Shown in pieces: positions 8,844 through 18,574 of a DNA stretch of 64,000 bases; position 1 is the stretch's first letter, and every line of letters starts with the position of its first letter. The position numbers and the translations under genes are program-made. Where the stretch lies: IMG/VR virus record IMGVR_UViG_3300029922_000042, positions 21,672 through 85,671 of that record. One strand, written 5' to 3'. Under the pieces are notes generated by a model. It saw only the letters and a list, made by a program, of their open reading frames with translations, was not told where the DNA came from and did not search any database. Source of the stretch: a virus.

Positions 8844-9071
8844 ATGAAAATAACAACTAATATATATGGCGTTTTCTTTAAAGGAAACAATGGTAAATGG
8901 TCTAAGAACCCGGTTTACGAAGAACTAGTAAATGACAGGGAAATTGCTTCTAGTAGTGGGCTTGAAGAAACAGCCTCACCTAGAAAGCATAGAATAGCTT
9001 ATAATAAAGCCTCAGCTAGAAATCTACATAAGAAAACCAAGCTTATGCGGATGGTTTGGGAAGAAGTTTGA
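8844..9071 (+). CDS. Small basic protein
   Basis: 75 residues from ATG 8844 (MKITTNIYGVFFKGNNGKW); the longer frame from TTG 8769 overlaps the previous gene and is unlikely. The C-terminus is basic (HRIAYNKASARNLHKKTK). Function unknown, possibly nucleic-acid binding. Confidence 0.6.
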   Translation: MKITTNIYGVFFKGNNGKWSKNPVYEELVNDREIASSSGLEETASPRKHRIAYNKASARNLHKKTKLMRMVWEEV

Positions 9072-9075
9072 TTAT

Positions 9076-9192
9076 ATGTTTTTATCTGGAATAATTGTAG
9101 GATTCCTGGTTAGACATATTCTATGGTATTCTGATAAGAGAAAAACGTTAGTCAATCTGTTTAAACATAATAAAGATAAAGATGAACATTAA
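9076..9192 (+). CDS. Short membrane peptide
   Basis: 38 residues starting MFLSGIIVGFLVRHILWY, one predicted hydrophobic segment (residues 2-18) followed by a basic, cytoplasm-type tail. It begins 5 nt after the previous stop and overlaps the helicase start at 9182. Too short to assign. Confidence 0.45.
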   Translation: MFLSGIIVGFLVRHILWYSDKRKTLVNLFKHNKDKDEH

Positions 9193-10648
9193 TATAACTA
9201 GAGTTGATGGAGCTATTTTAATAGACCCAGCACCTAGTTATATAACATCTTATCTACAATATTCACACAGGAGCTTTGGTTTACAAGGCTATAAGAGAGT
9301 TAACAAATTCGAAAAGAAAGAATTGTACACCGCAGCTCCTGAAAGTGGTATTATCTCCTTTGCTGGGTTTTTTGACAAAGTTTCTAAGTTAATTGAATCA
9401 GAGAATGATACTCTGGTAGTAGATGATTGTAGAACATTTGTTAAAGAACCCAACTTAGCAGCAGTAAGAGATATTAACTGGGATGGTATAGACAGTACTG
9501 GCTTAAGAGACTATCAGATTCCTTTGTTAGTTGAGTTTTTGTATAAAGCTTGGGCAGGTAACGGTATTTGTTGTGCAGCTGGTGGTGCTGGTAAAACTAT
9601 ATTAATGGCTTGTACTTATGCTGCTTTTCAAGAAATAGGTCCAACTATTATAGCTATGCCGTTAAAAACTATATTTGATACAACTTATCTTAAATTTACT
9701 AAGCTATTTCCTAACAAGCATATAGGTAGAGTAGGTGGTGGTTTTAATGATATTTCAAATGATATTACTATAACTACATATAAATCATTAAAAAATGCTT
9801 CATTAGAGAAGTGTAAGTTATTGATAATGGATGAGATACAGAGTACTACTGGTGAGACAACGGTATCTACATTAAGTAGTATTACCCCAGTCAGAATGTT
9901 AGGGTTTACAGCTACAGATAAAAACTTGTTTAATGGCGCTGATAAACTGTTAAAAGGTTTATTTGGTGAAAGATTAATATATTTCCCTTACGCTGATGCT
10001 GAAGCTGCCGGTGCTGTAGTTCCTTGTAATGTATATATGGTTAGAGTTCCAGATTCTGCTAGATTTAGTGGAGATAGTATGGATGCTAAGCTGATTAGAG
10101 GTATAAAAAAGAATGAGGTTAGGAATAAGTTGATAGGTGAAATTTGTAGTTCCATTCCTAACAATTGGCAGAGTTTGACGTTTGTAGATCATATTGCTGA
10201 CCATCTAATTCCATTATACAATTTCATGCCTTCTGGTACTAATTATGTACATAGGGGTCAGGGTAAGGAATTTGGAGCCTTTTCTTTAAATGTAAAGACT
10301 CAAGATAAAAATTTGAATGACTTTAGAGAAGGAAAATATCAACACCTAATTGCGACAGATGCTTTGAAAGCTGGTTGTGATTTGCCTGAAATTAGAGTAG
10401 TAATTCAAGCTAGTGGTGGAACTAGTGAAGTAGAAATATTACAGGAAGCTTATAGAGGGGCAAGAACAGCTCCAGATAAAGAAGGTTTTTTCTTAATAGA
10501 CTTTCTAGATAACCACAATGAAACGCTTGAAAATATGGCCATGAAAAGAATGGCTATCTATGAAAAACAAGGTTGGAAAGTTAAGATAGTAAATACTCCT
10601 AAAGAAATAGATTGGAGTTGGAATAAAGAAGAATTAAAAGAATTATGA
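9182..10648 (+). CDS. Superfamily 2 DNA helicase
   Basis: 488 residues. Q-region DYQIPLL, Walker A GGAGKT (about 134-139), DEIQ box (about 217-220), motif III GFTAT (about 241), and C-terminal motifs ATDALKAGCDLP and a YRGAR motif VI (about 424). This layout matches UvsW/RecG-like or RAD3-distant phage SF2 helicases acting on branched DNA or early replication. It opens the replication block and is followed by the primase after a 3-nt gap. Confidence 0.85.
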   Translation: MNINITRVDGAILIDPAPSYITSYLQYSHRSFGLQGYKRVNKFEKKELYTAAPESGIISFAGFFDKVSKLIESENDTLVVDDCRTFVKEPNLAAVRDINWDGIDSTGLRDYQIPLLVEFLYKAWAGNGICCAAGGAGKTILMACTYAAFQEIGPTIIAMPLKTIFDTTYLKFTKLFPNKHIGRVGGGFNDISNDITITTYKSLKNASLEKCKLLIMDEIQSTTGETTVSTLSSITPVRMLGFTATDKNLFNGADKLLKGLFGERLIYFPYADAEAAGAVVPCNVYMVRVPDSARFSGDSMDAKLIRGIKKNEVRNKLIGEICSSIPNNWQSLTFVDHIADHLIPLYNFMPSGTNYVHRGQGKEFGAFSLNVKTQDKNLNDFREGKYQHLIATDALKAGCDLPEIRVVIQASGGTSEVEILQEAYRGARTAPDKEGFFLIDFLDNHNETLENMAMKRMAIYEKQGWKVKIVNTPKEIDWSWNKEELKEL

Positions 10649-10651
10649 TAA

Positions 10652-11584
10652 ATGAACACAATATTGGAACAACAACTTAAGCTTAAATATAATAAGGTTA
10701 AAGTTAGTGGAGATTGGTTTTATATCCCTTGTCCTACCTGTGCACCTCATAATAAGAATAAAATGAAAAGATATGTGCCAGCAAATGGATATAATAGTGG
10801 TTGTTTCATTTGCGGAATTAAACAGGATGTAGCAACTCTGGTAGATGGTTACTATATACCTTCTAATCTAGTAATTGAAGAAAAGGAAGAAGTAAGAGAA
10901 ATAAACCAACTATCTCTGGTTCTTCCATATAATCATGCTATTCCAGTCAATCAATTAGCAGAAGATCATCCAGCAATTCAATTCTTGTATAAAGATGAAT
11001 TGAGAGACCTGGATACTTATGCTAATGAATACAAGATAGTGTTTGTGCCGTTTGAAGGTGGTAGGAACTTTCATAATGGTAGAACATATATTACTAGTGC
11101 TGAGAGACTTATATTCCCGGTATACTTTAATAATAGTCTGGTAGGTTGGCAAATGAGAAGTATTCCTGGTACTATATATGGTGATTTGCAAAATGTTGTA
11201 AAGTACTACCATCTATTTCATAAAGGTGATTACTTATATAACTATGACAATGCTAAAAAGTTTAAGCAAGTAATTGTAGTTGAAGGGGTTAAGAAAGCTT
11301 TAAAATTCCCTAATAGTGTGGCTACTTGGGGTTGTTGTATATCCAAGAATCAATTAAAGTTGATACAAACCTGGCCGGAAGTAGTTATGTTATTAGATTC
11401 AGATAAGAATAATGACAATACGCAAAAGATGGCTAATAAGTTTGTTGATAACATTAATTTAGGTGGGAGTTCCAAGGCCATAAATATAGATTTAGCAAAA
11501 TACGATGCTTCTTCACCAGATGACTTACCTAAGGATATCTTGCAAGAAATAGTTGATAATGAATGGAGGATAAATGTACATTGA
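10652..11584 (+). CDS. DNA primase with zinc finger and TOPRIM domain
   Basis: 310 residues. N-terminal zinc finger with CPTC (27-30) and CFIC (51-54), then a TOPRIM fold with the acidic VVEGVKKAL (about 210) and LLDSDKN (about 247) motifs. This is the T7 gp4/DnaG-type primase architecture without a fused helicase. The helicase is encoded separately at 12128. Overlaps the next gene by 11 nt. Confidence 0.88.
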   Translation: MNTILEQQLKLKYNKVKVSGDWFYIPCPTCAPHNKNKMKRYVPANGYNSGCFICGIKQDVATLVDGYYIPSNLVIEEKEEVREINQLSLVLPYNHAIPVNQLAEDHPAIQFLYKDELRDLDTYANEYKIVFVPFEGGRNFHNGRTYITSAERLIFPVYFNNSLVGWQMRSIPGTIYGDLQNVVKYYHLFHKGDYLYNYDNAKKFKQVIVVEGVKKALKFPNSVATWGCCISKNQLKLIQTWPEVVMLLDSDKNNDNTQKMANKFVDNINLGGSSKAINIDLAKYDASSPDDLPKDILQEIVDNEWRINVH

Positions 11585-12131
11585 AAATTCGAATACTGCT
11601 TTAATAGAGGAATTTTGCTATGAATTTGCTAAACAATGTAATTATGTGCTTACTAAGAGTTTAAAAAGCCAGTTATATAATCCAGTTAGTAAAGCATTGG
11701 CTATTAGTAGAGAGTTAGAGGTAGAGCCAAAAGTCTATGTAGCAGCTCATGTCTATTTCTCTCCTTTATTAAAAGGTTATACTAAACTGACTCCAAATCA
11801 GCTGTATACTAGAGATTCCAAGACTTATGTTGAAGAATATCTTAAATTTGACAGACATATAGATAGAGAGTTTGAGACTCAATGTAGAATATTGGCTGAA
11901 TGCCTGGATAATGGCTGGAAAGAAAGATTAGCTTTATTAAATTCTACTTTAGACTTTTTACCCTGGTTTAGAGTATTAATATCTACGGAAAGAGATGAAG
12001 AAATTATTAGAGTATATAGTGATGTAGCTACTAATATGTTAAGAAATGATAAACCTCTGCTAAACTATCTTAAGACAATTAAATCAGATAGTGGTCAGGG
12101 ATTGGATTTTTCAAGGTTACCTAGATTATGA
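11574..12131 (+). CDS. Unknown replication-block protein
   Basis: 185 residues, mostly helical, no cysteine-rich or nucleotide-binding motif seen. It lies between primase and replicative helicase with overlaps on both sides. A helicase loader or primase accessory role would fit the position but rests on context alone. Confidence 0.6.
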   Translation: MYIENSNTALIEEFCYEFAKQCNYVLTKSLKSQLYNPVSKALAISRELEVEPKVYVAAHVYFSPLLKGYTKLTPNQLYTRDSKTYVEEYLKFDRHIDREFETQCRILAECLDNGWKERLALLNSTLDFLPWFRVLISTERDEEIIRVYSDVATNMLRNDKPLLNYLKTIKSDSGQGLDFSRLPRL

Positions 12132-14539
12132 ATGATACAAATTTTACTGAGCCTTTAACCGATGCTGATTTTTCGGAATTGTTGATTAGGCATATGCTAT
12201 TATCTCCGGAAGTGAGTAATAAAGCTAAACAATTGAATATTGTAGGAGATGATTTAGTATTGGATGATACTTATGGTAATCAAGTATATAAAGAGCTGGT
12301 AAATATCATTAATAGTATAGATGTTAGACCAGTGCCAGCTAATACATTGTTGGATGGCTTAAAACATAAATTTGAGGATGGAACTTTAATTGATAGTTTA
12401 AAAGATAATACACTTGAACTATTTGAGTACTTCTATAATGCAGATAGGTTGTTGGAGAGTCCTGAGTTCTTTGATAGTAGATTGTTACCTTTCCTAAAGA
12501 ATAGGAGGGCACAGAAGCTTATTAATAAGTATAGGGATGATGTTCATACCTTAACCAGTGAATTAAATAAACTCAATTTAGATTTGGCTGGCGATTCTCC
12601 TATGAGCAGGCCTAGGGTGATGAATCCTTTTAGTAGTATCATATTCAAGACTAAGAGTAGTATGATAGGTACAGGTTTAAGTAAGCTGGATGAGAAGTTG
12701 GATGGTGGACTATTATCTAGTGAATATGCTATGTTGCTAGGATTTTCAGGTGGGGGTAAATGTCATGGAAAAGGTACTAAAATATTAATGTATGACGGTT
12801 CAATAAAGAATGTTGAAGATATTAAAGTGGGTGAATTACTAATGGGTAATGATTCAACATCTAGAGAAGTACTTAGTTTGGCTAGGGGTAGTGAGCAAAT
12901 GTATAAGGTAATTCCTGTTAAGGGGGAACCTTGGACTTGTAATGAATCTCATATCCTTAGTTTAGTATGTAATACTCAATGTGGTTTTGGTTATCAATAT
13001 GGTAAGGGAAATATAGTTAATATGACAGTTAAGGATTATTGTGCTCTAATAAGAACTAAGAAAGATTGTCTTAAATTATATCGAATTGGTGTTGATTATC
13101 CTGTTAAACCTTTGAATATGGACCCGTATATCTTCGGTTGTTGGATAGGAGATGGAACACGAGCAGCACCGAAGATTACAAATACTGATCCAGAAATTAT
13201 TAGTGTAATGATGGAATGGGCTAAAATCAATAAATATAAGGTCAGACAGTATGATATTACTTATTGTTTTAGTAGAAAACCTGAAATAAATATATTTCGT
13301 AATGAAATAAAAAGAGCTAATGGTAATAATCAAAAGAGAATTCCTAGTGATTATTTGATTAACTCTGAAAGTAATAGGTTGCAGTTATTAGCTGGTATTA
13401 TAGATACTGATGGATATCTACATCATAACTTTTATGAAGTTGTAACTAAGTATGAAGGTTTGAGTCAAGATATTCTTTATTTAGCTAGAAGTTTAGGGTT
13501 CGCAGCATATAGTTATCCTAAAATAGCTACTATGAAAAGAGAGGATGGATCAATATACAGATGTAAAGTATATAGAGTTAATATAAGTGGACACGTAAAT
13601 AAAATTCCATGTAAAGTTATTAGAAAGCGGGCTGGGATAAGACAGCAGATTAAAGATGTATTACATGTTGGTTTTACTGTTGAGCCTATAAACGATAGAG
13701 ATTATTATGGTTTTGAATTATCAGGTAATCATCTTTATCTTTTGGGGGATTTTACAGTAACACATAATACAGCTGTAGGTACTAATATGGTGGGTATATC
13801 TGCGGAAATGGGTAGAAAGGCGGTTTATATATCTTGTGAAGAGCATGAAGATGATTTAAGCCAAAGATTCTATTCCAGAGTATTTAGAATACCATATAGA
13901 CAATTAAGACAAGGTAGTGCTAATATAGAATTGGAATCAAAGTTTAATGAAGAATTAACTACTGAGAAAATAAAATTTTTAAAAGATAATCTCTGTTTAA
14001 TGGGTTTAAAGGGGATTGATGGTGCTATAACTCCTAATCTGCTATATGAATTGTTAAAACAAAACTATGAAGAAACTGGTTTTATACCAGAACTAGTAAT
14101 GCTAGATCAATTACAATTCATAACTCCAGATGCACCTATAAGAAAGAATATGCAGACTTATGAGATTGAAGGTATGACTGCAGCTGAGTTAGACCAATTA
14201 TCACATAAACAAATAGGTGGTAAAGGATTTGTATTGTGGGTACAGCATCAAGCTAAAGGCAAGACTAGGGCATATTTTACTATAGATGAAATTCAAGGTT
14301 ATAAAGCAATAGTAAATAAGCCAGACTTGGTTTTAGGTGTAGGCAGAGCTGGTGATAAAAGTGATGAGATAAACTTGTTTCCTTTAAAAATAAGACATTC
14401 AGCTGACTTTAAAATAACTCTTAAGACTGAATTTGAATATATGACAGTAACATCCACGTTAGTTACTAATGACTTACCATATCAAAATTCTACCATGACA
14501 GAAGTAGATCGTACTGGTATTAGACCAGTCACTTATTAA
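12128..14539 (+). CDS. Replicative DNA helicase, DnaB type, interrupted by an intein
   Basis: 803 residues before splicing, about 467 after. An N-terminal helical domain (about 1-150) precedes the RecA-type ATPase core. Walker A is split: SGGGK (about 207-211), then a 336-residue intein (212-547), then Thr548. Downstream, the core continues with VYISCEEHEDDL, Walker B ELVMLDQLQF (about 655) and WVQHQAKG. Without splicing the P-loop is destroyed, so activity should depend on intein removal. Stands with primase and polymerase as the replisome. Confidence 0.93.
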   Translation: MNDTNFTEPLTDADFSELLIRHMLLSPEVSNKAKQLNIVGDDLVLDDTYGNQVYKELVNIINSIDVRPVPANTLLDGLKHKFEDGTLIDSLKDNTLELFEYFYNADRLLESPEFFDSRLLPFLKNRRAQKLINKYRDDVHTLTSELNKLNLDLAGDSPMSRPRVMNPFSSIIFKTKSSMIGTGLSKLDEKLDGGLLSSEYAMLLGFSGGGKCHGKGTKILMYDGSIKNVEDIKVGELLMGNDSTSREVLSLARGSEQMYKVIPVKGEPWTCNESHILSLVCNTQCGFGYQYGKGNIVNMTVKDYCALIRTKKDCLKLYRIGVDYPVKPLNMDPYIFGCWIGDGTRAAPKITNTDPEIISVMMEWAKINKYKVRQYDITYCFSRKPEINIFRNEIKRANGNNQKRIPSDYLINSESNRLQLLAGIIDTDGYLHHNFYEVVTKYEGLSQDILYLARSLGFAAYSYPKIATMKREDGSIYRCKVYRVNISGHVNKIPCKVIRKRAGIRQQIKDVLHVGFTVEPINDRDYYGFELSGNHLYLLGDFTVTHNTAVGTNMVGISAEMGRKAVYISCEEHEDDLSQRFYSRVFRIPYRQLRQGSANIELESKFNEELTTEKIKFLKDNLCLMGLKGIDGAITPNLLYELLKQNYEETGFIPELVMLDQLQFITPDAPIRKNMQTYEIEGMTAAELDQLSHKQIGGKGFVLWVQHQAKGKTRAYFTIDEIQGYKAIVNKPDLVLGVGRAGDKSDEINLFPLKIRHSADFKITLKTEFEYMTVTSTLVTNDLPYQNSTMTEVDRTGIRPVTY
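12761..13768 (+). mobile_element. Intein with LAGLIDADG endonuclease in the helicase P-loop
   Basis: The in-frame insertion begins with Cys (CHGKGTKILMYDG, block A) and ends with THN followed by Thr, standard splice-junction residues for a Cys-start intein. A TxxH-like block B is present as CNESHILS. Two LAGLIDADG-type helices, YIFGCWIGDGT and LLAGIIDTDGYL, indicate a DOD homing endonuclease. The insertion point, between Lys and Thr of GGGKT, is a classic intein site because it is the most conserved spot in the gene. Confidence 0.93.
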
Positions 14540-14544
14540 ATTTT

Positions 14545-14964
14545 ATGGGAGAAACACTTAATGAAGATACCTTATACTATTTCTTATGCCCATTTAAGGA
14601 TAGGTACTATACGTTATATTTAGGCTGGTTGAATAAGATACTAATTGAAGCTTTTAGGAAGTTGGGTGAGGAAGAGGGACATATTTATATACAGAGTGAA
14701 TTTGAACAACATACTTTCATTAATTATATAGACCAGCCCCTTTTCCTCATCGAATTTGATAAAGAAGGCATTGAGAAGTATTATAGTGATGACCATGAAT
14801 TAGAATTAGAGCCGGAAGAAGGAGAGGTTTATAAAGATAATGAACCTGACACTATTAATTATCCAGCTTACTTTACTAAAGGTATTGAATCACTTCTAGA
14901 TTATAAATTAGGCAAACATTTATATGCTAATGTAGAAGGAGAATGGATACAGATAAAATTATGA
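14545..14964 (+). CDS. Unknown acidic protein before the polymerase
   Basis: 139 residues, strongly acidic (for example LELEPEEGEVYKDNEPD around residues 90-107). No recognised domain. It is tightly coupled to the polymerase gene, whose ATG overlaps its stop. An acidic accessory or DNA-mimic role is possible but unsupported. Confidence 0.6.
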   Translation: MGETLNEDTLYYFLCPFKDRYYTLYLGWLNKILIEAFRKLGEEEGHIYIQSEFEQHTFINYIDQPLFLIEFDKEGIEKYYSDDHELELEPEEGEVYKDNEPDTINYPAYFTKGIESLLDYKLGKHLYANVEGEWIQIKL

Positions 14965-17699
14965 TGACAATTGATGAATTTTTAACAGAATATAATACAT
15001 ATAGAGTAGCTGGAGCTTCATTTATACAACCTTCAGGAGATCACGAAGCCAAGTTGATGTTAGTTCTTAGTTATCCTAGTTATGATGCTCTACAAACTGG
15101 TAACTTATTAGCTGGGGATAATGGTGATGAACTTAAAGCAGCCCTGGATTTGGCCGGCTTTCAAGAATCTGATTATTATTTAACTGCTATGGTTAAATTT
15201 GATGTAGGTTCAGCCGGAAAGCCTACTAAACAGATGATTGAACAATGTAGCGGTGTACTGGATTTTGAGATTAAAACAGTTAAACCTAGATTGATCCTTA
15301 CTTTAGGAGCTGAGCCGTTTAAAAGGATTAAGAAAGAGAAAAGCAAGGTTACTAGTTATTTAGGCAATATTATAGATTGTCCTTATGACTGCAAGCTGTT
15401 ACCTAACTATTCTCCTGGAATGATAGTTGGCCAGGACCCTACACTAAGGTCTGCATTTAGAGAGGTGTTTACTCTAGCTAAAAGATTTATAGAAGATAAG
15501 CTGGATTATACTAGATATGATAAACTAGTAGTAGATGACCCTGAATTAAGTAAAGTTATTATACAAGAATATATAGATAAGAAGGCATTCCTAGTAGGTT
15601 ATGATGGAGAATGGAAGGGGAAGAAGATGACTGATGATGAGGTCATGTATACTTTTCAGTATTCTTGTGAACCTAATGTAGCTATTGTATTGGATATTTC
15701 AAAAGATGGTGTAACTGAGAATAAAGAATTACTTGATACAGTAAAGCCATTATTAGAACATCCACAAGTACAAAGAATGGGTTGGAATATTAGAGTTGAT
15801 GATGAAAGGCTTAAATTGAGAGGGTTTAATTTATCTGATGACACTCTATTCTTTGATGGTATGAAAGCTTGTGGATTCTTAGATAGTAGGTATCCTAAAG
15901 GTCTAGAAACTGGTATTAAGTACTTCACTAACTATAAACCTTATTATAAAGAGATGCCAGATCTCCTCAAAAAGCATGGGTTGAAGTGGGAAGAGTTAGC
16001 CCAATTAAAGTTATTAGAGCCTGATTTCTTTTATGAGTATTGTGGTGGTGATGCAGTAGCTCATAGGACTGCTTGTTTAGCTATGAAGGAAAGTATGGAT
16101 AAGTTACCAGAGAAAGTAAGAACTTACTTTTATAATACATATCTACCTTTAACTCATTATTTCATGGATTTGGAGTTAGCTGGGATACCTATAGATTTGG
16201 TGAAAATGGAAGAAATGACTAATCAATATGTATCTAAATATGAAGAACTTAAAGATATATTAAAAACTAGATTAACTGGTATCTTCCCAGATTTTAATCC
16301 AGCTAGTGCACCTCAAAAGAAGAAGTTATTATATCAAGTACTCGGTTTAGCCCCAGCCTTTTATACTAAAAAAGGAAAGATTAAACCCAGAGCTTGGTAC
16401 GATCAACAAAAAGCAGGTACAAAGAAGCATTATTCTCCTAGTACTAATAGTAAATCATTAAGTACTATATGTTTCGATCTAGAGAAGGAATTGGAAAAAC
16501 CACAACCAGATAACTTAATACAGGATAAATATATTATAGTTAAGAATCTATTAGATTTAACTAGAGTAGGAGTATTTGCTACTAAGTTCTTGTGTAAAAC
16601 TGGTACTGAGTTTGAAGAAATAGATGAAGCAGATCTGGAAGGTGATGCTGACGAGGATGCCAAAAAGAGTTCATATTGGGCGGCTATTTGTAAAGATGGC
16701 AAGATTCACCCAAGTTTTTATGAATGCTTGGATAACTTTAGAAGTAGTAGCAAGCCTAATGTACAGAATCCAGCTTCCAAAGTGTTAAGTAATATCCCTA
16801 ATATATTTGTGCCTGGTTATAGTTTAATGAGTAAAGATGACCAAAAGAAGAATTATCATCTAATACCAAGTAATCTTAGACATATATTCTATTCCGGGGA
16901 CCCTGATTGGTATTGGGCTGAGATCGACATAGCCAGTGCCGACCTCGGAATATTAGCATTCCTAAGTAAAGACCCTAAATATATAAATGACATTCTTAGT
17001 GGTGGATTTCATTTAACCAAAGCTAGAGAGTATTTCCAAGACCCAAATGTAACTAAAAACGATTATTCTAAATATGTGTCAGCAAAGTCTATTACATTTA
17101 GAGTATCATACACTTCAGAACTATTAGCTGCCTCAATGCCTATTCAAGCAGAGATTTATGCAGAAAGTGGCATTTATCTACCTATTCAACGTATCGAATA
17201 TGCTTTGAAGACATGGGAGCAATATACACAATATATGGAGTTTAGGAAGCAATGTATGCAGCAAGTAGAAGAATATAAGTATATAGAGAATGCTAGAGGT
17301 TTAAAATACCATTTCGAAGATAGTGATGACTTTAGAATATTGGCTGGTTGGAAGAATGAAAGTTTGGCTTTTCCACCTGCTAGTGAATTAGCATTGTTTA
17401 TGTGGGATATATGTGTAACTATGAAACGTTATCTAGTTAAAGAAGGGGTCTGGATGAAGTGGATTAAACCAGTAAATAGTGTTCATGATGCTGCATATTA
17501 TCTTGTACATAAAGATGTTATGAAAGATAATTGGTTTCCTGAAGTTTGTAAGAACTACTTTACTAAAGAATGTAAAATAGCTACTGGTGATACTTTAGGA
17601 ATGGAAATGTCAGTAGGAGATAGATGGAAATGTAAGGAGGAGGCTTTTCATGGGGAGACGGTCTGGGACTTCAATAATAAATGCTGGAATTGGAAATAA
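14961..17699 (+). CDS. Family A DNA polymerase with N-terminal uracil-DNA-glycosylase-like domain
   Basis: About 912 residues. The first about 190 residues resemble the family 4/5 uracil-DNA-glycosylase-like domain (LVLSYPSYDALQTGNLLAGDNGDEL, then LTLGAEPF), as reported on some phage polymerases. A DnaQ-like exonuclease region follows (FLVGYDGEWKG, about 205-220). The polymerase domain has motif A (EIDIASADLG), an O-helix AKSITFRVSYTS (about 707) and motif C SVHDAAYY (about 839). I prefer ATG 14961 because it overlaps the previous stop as ATGA; ATG 14943 would add six residues. This is the likely replicative polymerase. Confidence 0.92.
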   Translation: MMTIDEFLTEYNTYRVAGASFIQPSGDHEAKLMLVLSYPSYDALQTGNLLAGDNGDELKAALDLAGFQESDYYLTAMVKFDVGSAGKPTKQMIEQCSGVLDFEIKTVKPRLILTLGAEPFKRIKKEKSKVTSYLGNIIDCPYDCKLLPNYSPGMIVGQDPTLRSAFREVFTLAKRFIEDKLDYTRYDKLVVDDPELSKVIIQEYIDKKAFLVGYDGEWKGKKMTDDEVMYTFQYSCEPNVAIVLDISKDGVTENKELLDTVKPLLEHPQVQRMGWNIRVDDERLKLRGFNLSDDTLFFDGMKACGFLDSRYPKGLETGIKYFTNYKPYYKEMPDLLKKHGLKWEELAQLKLLEPDFFYEYCGGDAVAHRTACLAMKESMDKLPEKVRTYFYNTYLPLTHYFMDLELAGIPIDLVKMEEMTNQYVSKYEELKDILKTRLTGIFPDFNPASAPQKKKLLYQVLGLAPAFYTKKGKIKPRAWYDQQKAGTKKHYSPSTNSKSLSTICFDLEKELEKPQPDNLIQDKYIIVKNLLDLTRVGVFATKFLCKTGTEFEEIDEADLEGDADEDAKKSSYWAAICKDGKIHPSFYECLDNFRSSSKPNVQNPASKVLSNIPNIFVPGYSLMSKDDQKKNYHLIPSNLRHIFYSGDPDWYWAEIDIASADLGILAFLSKDPKYINDILSGGFHLTKAREYFQDPNVTKNDYSKYVSAKSITFRVSYTSELLAASMPIQAEIYAESGIYLPIQRIEYALKTWEQYTQYMEFRKQCMQQVEEYKYIENARGLKYHFEDSDDFRILAGWKNESLAFPPASELALFMWDICVTMKRYLVKEGVWMKWIKPVNSVHDAAYYLVHKDVMKDNWFPEVCKNYFTKECKIATGDTLGMEMSVGDRWKCKEEAFHGETVWDFNNKCWNWK

Positions 17700-17743
17700 G
17701 TCTGATTCTATAGCAAACAACAAACAATAATAACAACAACTAT

Positions 17744-18526
17744 ATGTTAATAATTAATCTAAATACTAAACGTGTCAATCAAAGCACCATTGACCCCGAC
17801 ATTGTAATCTTGACTGGTGCATCACAAGAACTGATTACTAGCCTGCAAAAGCATGTATTGTCAGCGTCTGGTACAGCCAAGATTTCAACTAATGAGATTC
17901 CGGTAAATACTAATAGGGTTAGTAGGACAGTGCCAGAAAGTACTTATGCTTCAGCTGATTCAAATTTCACTGAGAACTTTGAGAAGCTGAGTGAGGTAAT
18001 TGATAATATTACCAACAATGCATTTGAGCCTGCAGTTAAGGTTAAGACTACAAACTCAAAGCCTAACCGTACTTTGCTCAGGAATAAGGTTAAGGCTAAG
18101 GCTAAGAAGAATGTAGTACCTGCTCCTTATACACGTGACTTGTTGACAGTAATTGACGATCTTTTAAGTAATGAAGACTTTGTAAGTGAAGTAAGAGCTA
18201 CCTATCTTGATAGAGGTAATTTCATTTCTGAGAATACCATTCTTACACCTCAAAATGTTAAAGTAGCATTGGCTTTGTGGGGGTATTATGGAATACAGAA
18301 TCCATTTAGCTCTAGTAACGGAGTTGATACTATTAAAAGTAATATCCGGACTAGCCAAGATACTATTATAAGGTTGAATTCGAAGTTTAAAATTCTTTAT
18401 GTAGAGGGTGATGGTTCTTCAACCAAATATAGTGTTAGTGAAGAATTCGATCAGATTGTAAGACTGGTGCTTGCTTCTGACGAATTTATGGATCTTGCTC
18501 AAGTCTTGCCAGCCTATAAAAGTTAA
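17744..18526 (+). CDS. Unknown protein with a basic middle region
   Basis: 260 residues. The N-terminal segment is followed by a low-complexity basic linker (KVKAKAKKNVVP, about 113-126) and a helical C-terminal domain. An A/C-rich leader (ACAACAACTAT) and a downstream terminator frame it as a single-gene unit that may be well expressed. Possibly DNA-binding; not recognised. Confidence 0.65.
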   Translation: MLIINLNTKRVNQSTIDPDIVILTGASQELITSLQKHVLSASGTAKISTNEIPVNTNRVSRTVPESTYASADSNFTENFEKLSEVIDNITNNAFEPAVKVKTTNSKPNRTLLRNKVKAKAKKNVVPAPYTRDLLTVIDDLLSNEDFVSEVRATYLDRGNFISENTILTPQNVKVALALWGYYGIQNPFSSSNGVDTIKSNIRTSQDTIIRLNSKFKILYVEGDGSSTKYSVSEEFDQIVRLVLASDEFMDLAQVLPAYKS

Positions 18527-18538
18527 GTAAATAACCTC

Positions 18539-18571
18539 AGCCCCAATAACATCTAGTTGTTGGGGCTTTTT
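18539..18571 (+). terminator. Rho-independent terminator
   Basis: AGCCCCAA pairs with TTGGGGCT (outer stem 8 bp, extended by AAC/GTT pairs) followed by TTTTT. Positions 18539-18571, directly before the ATG at 18575. Confidence 0.85.
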
Positions 18572-18574
18572 CTT

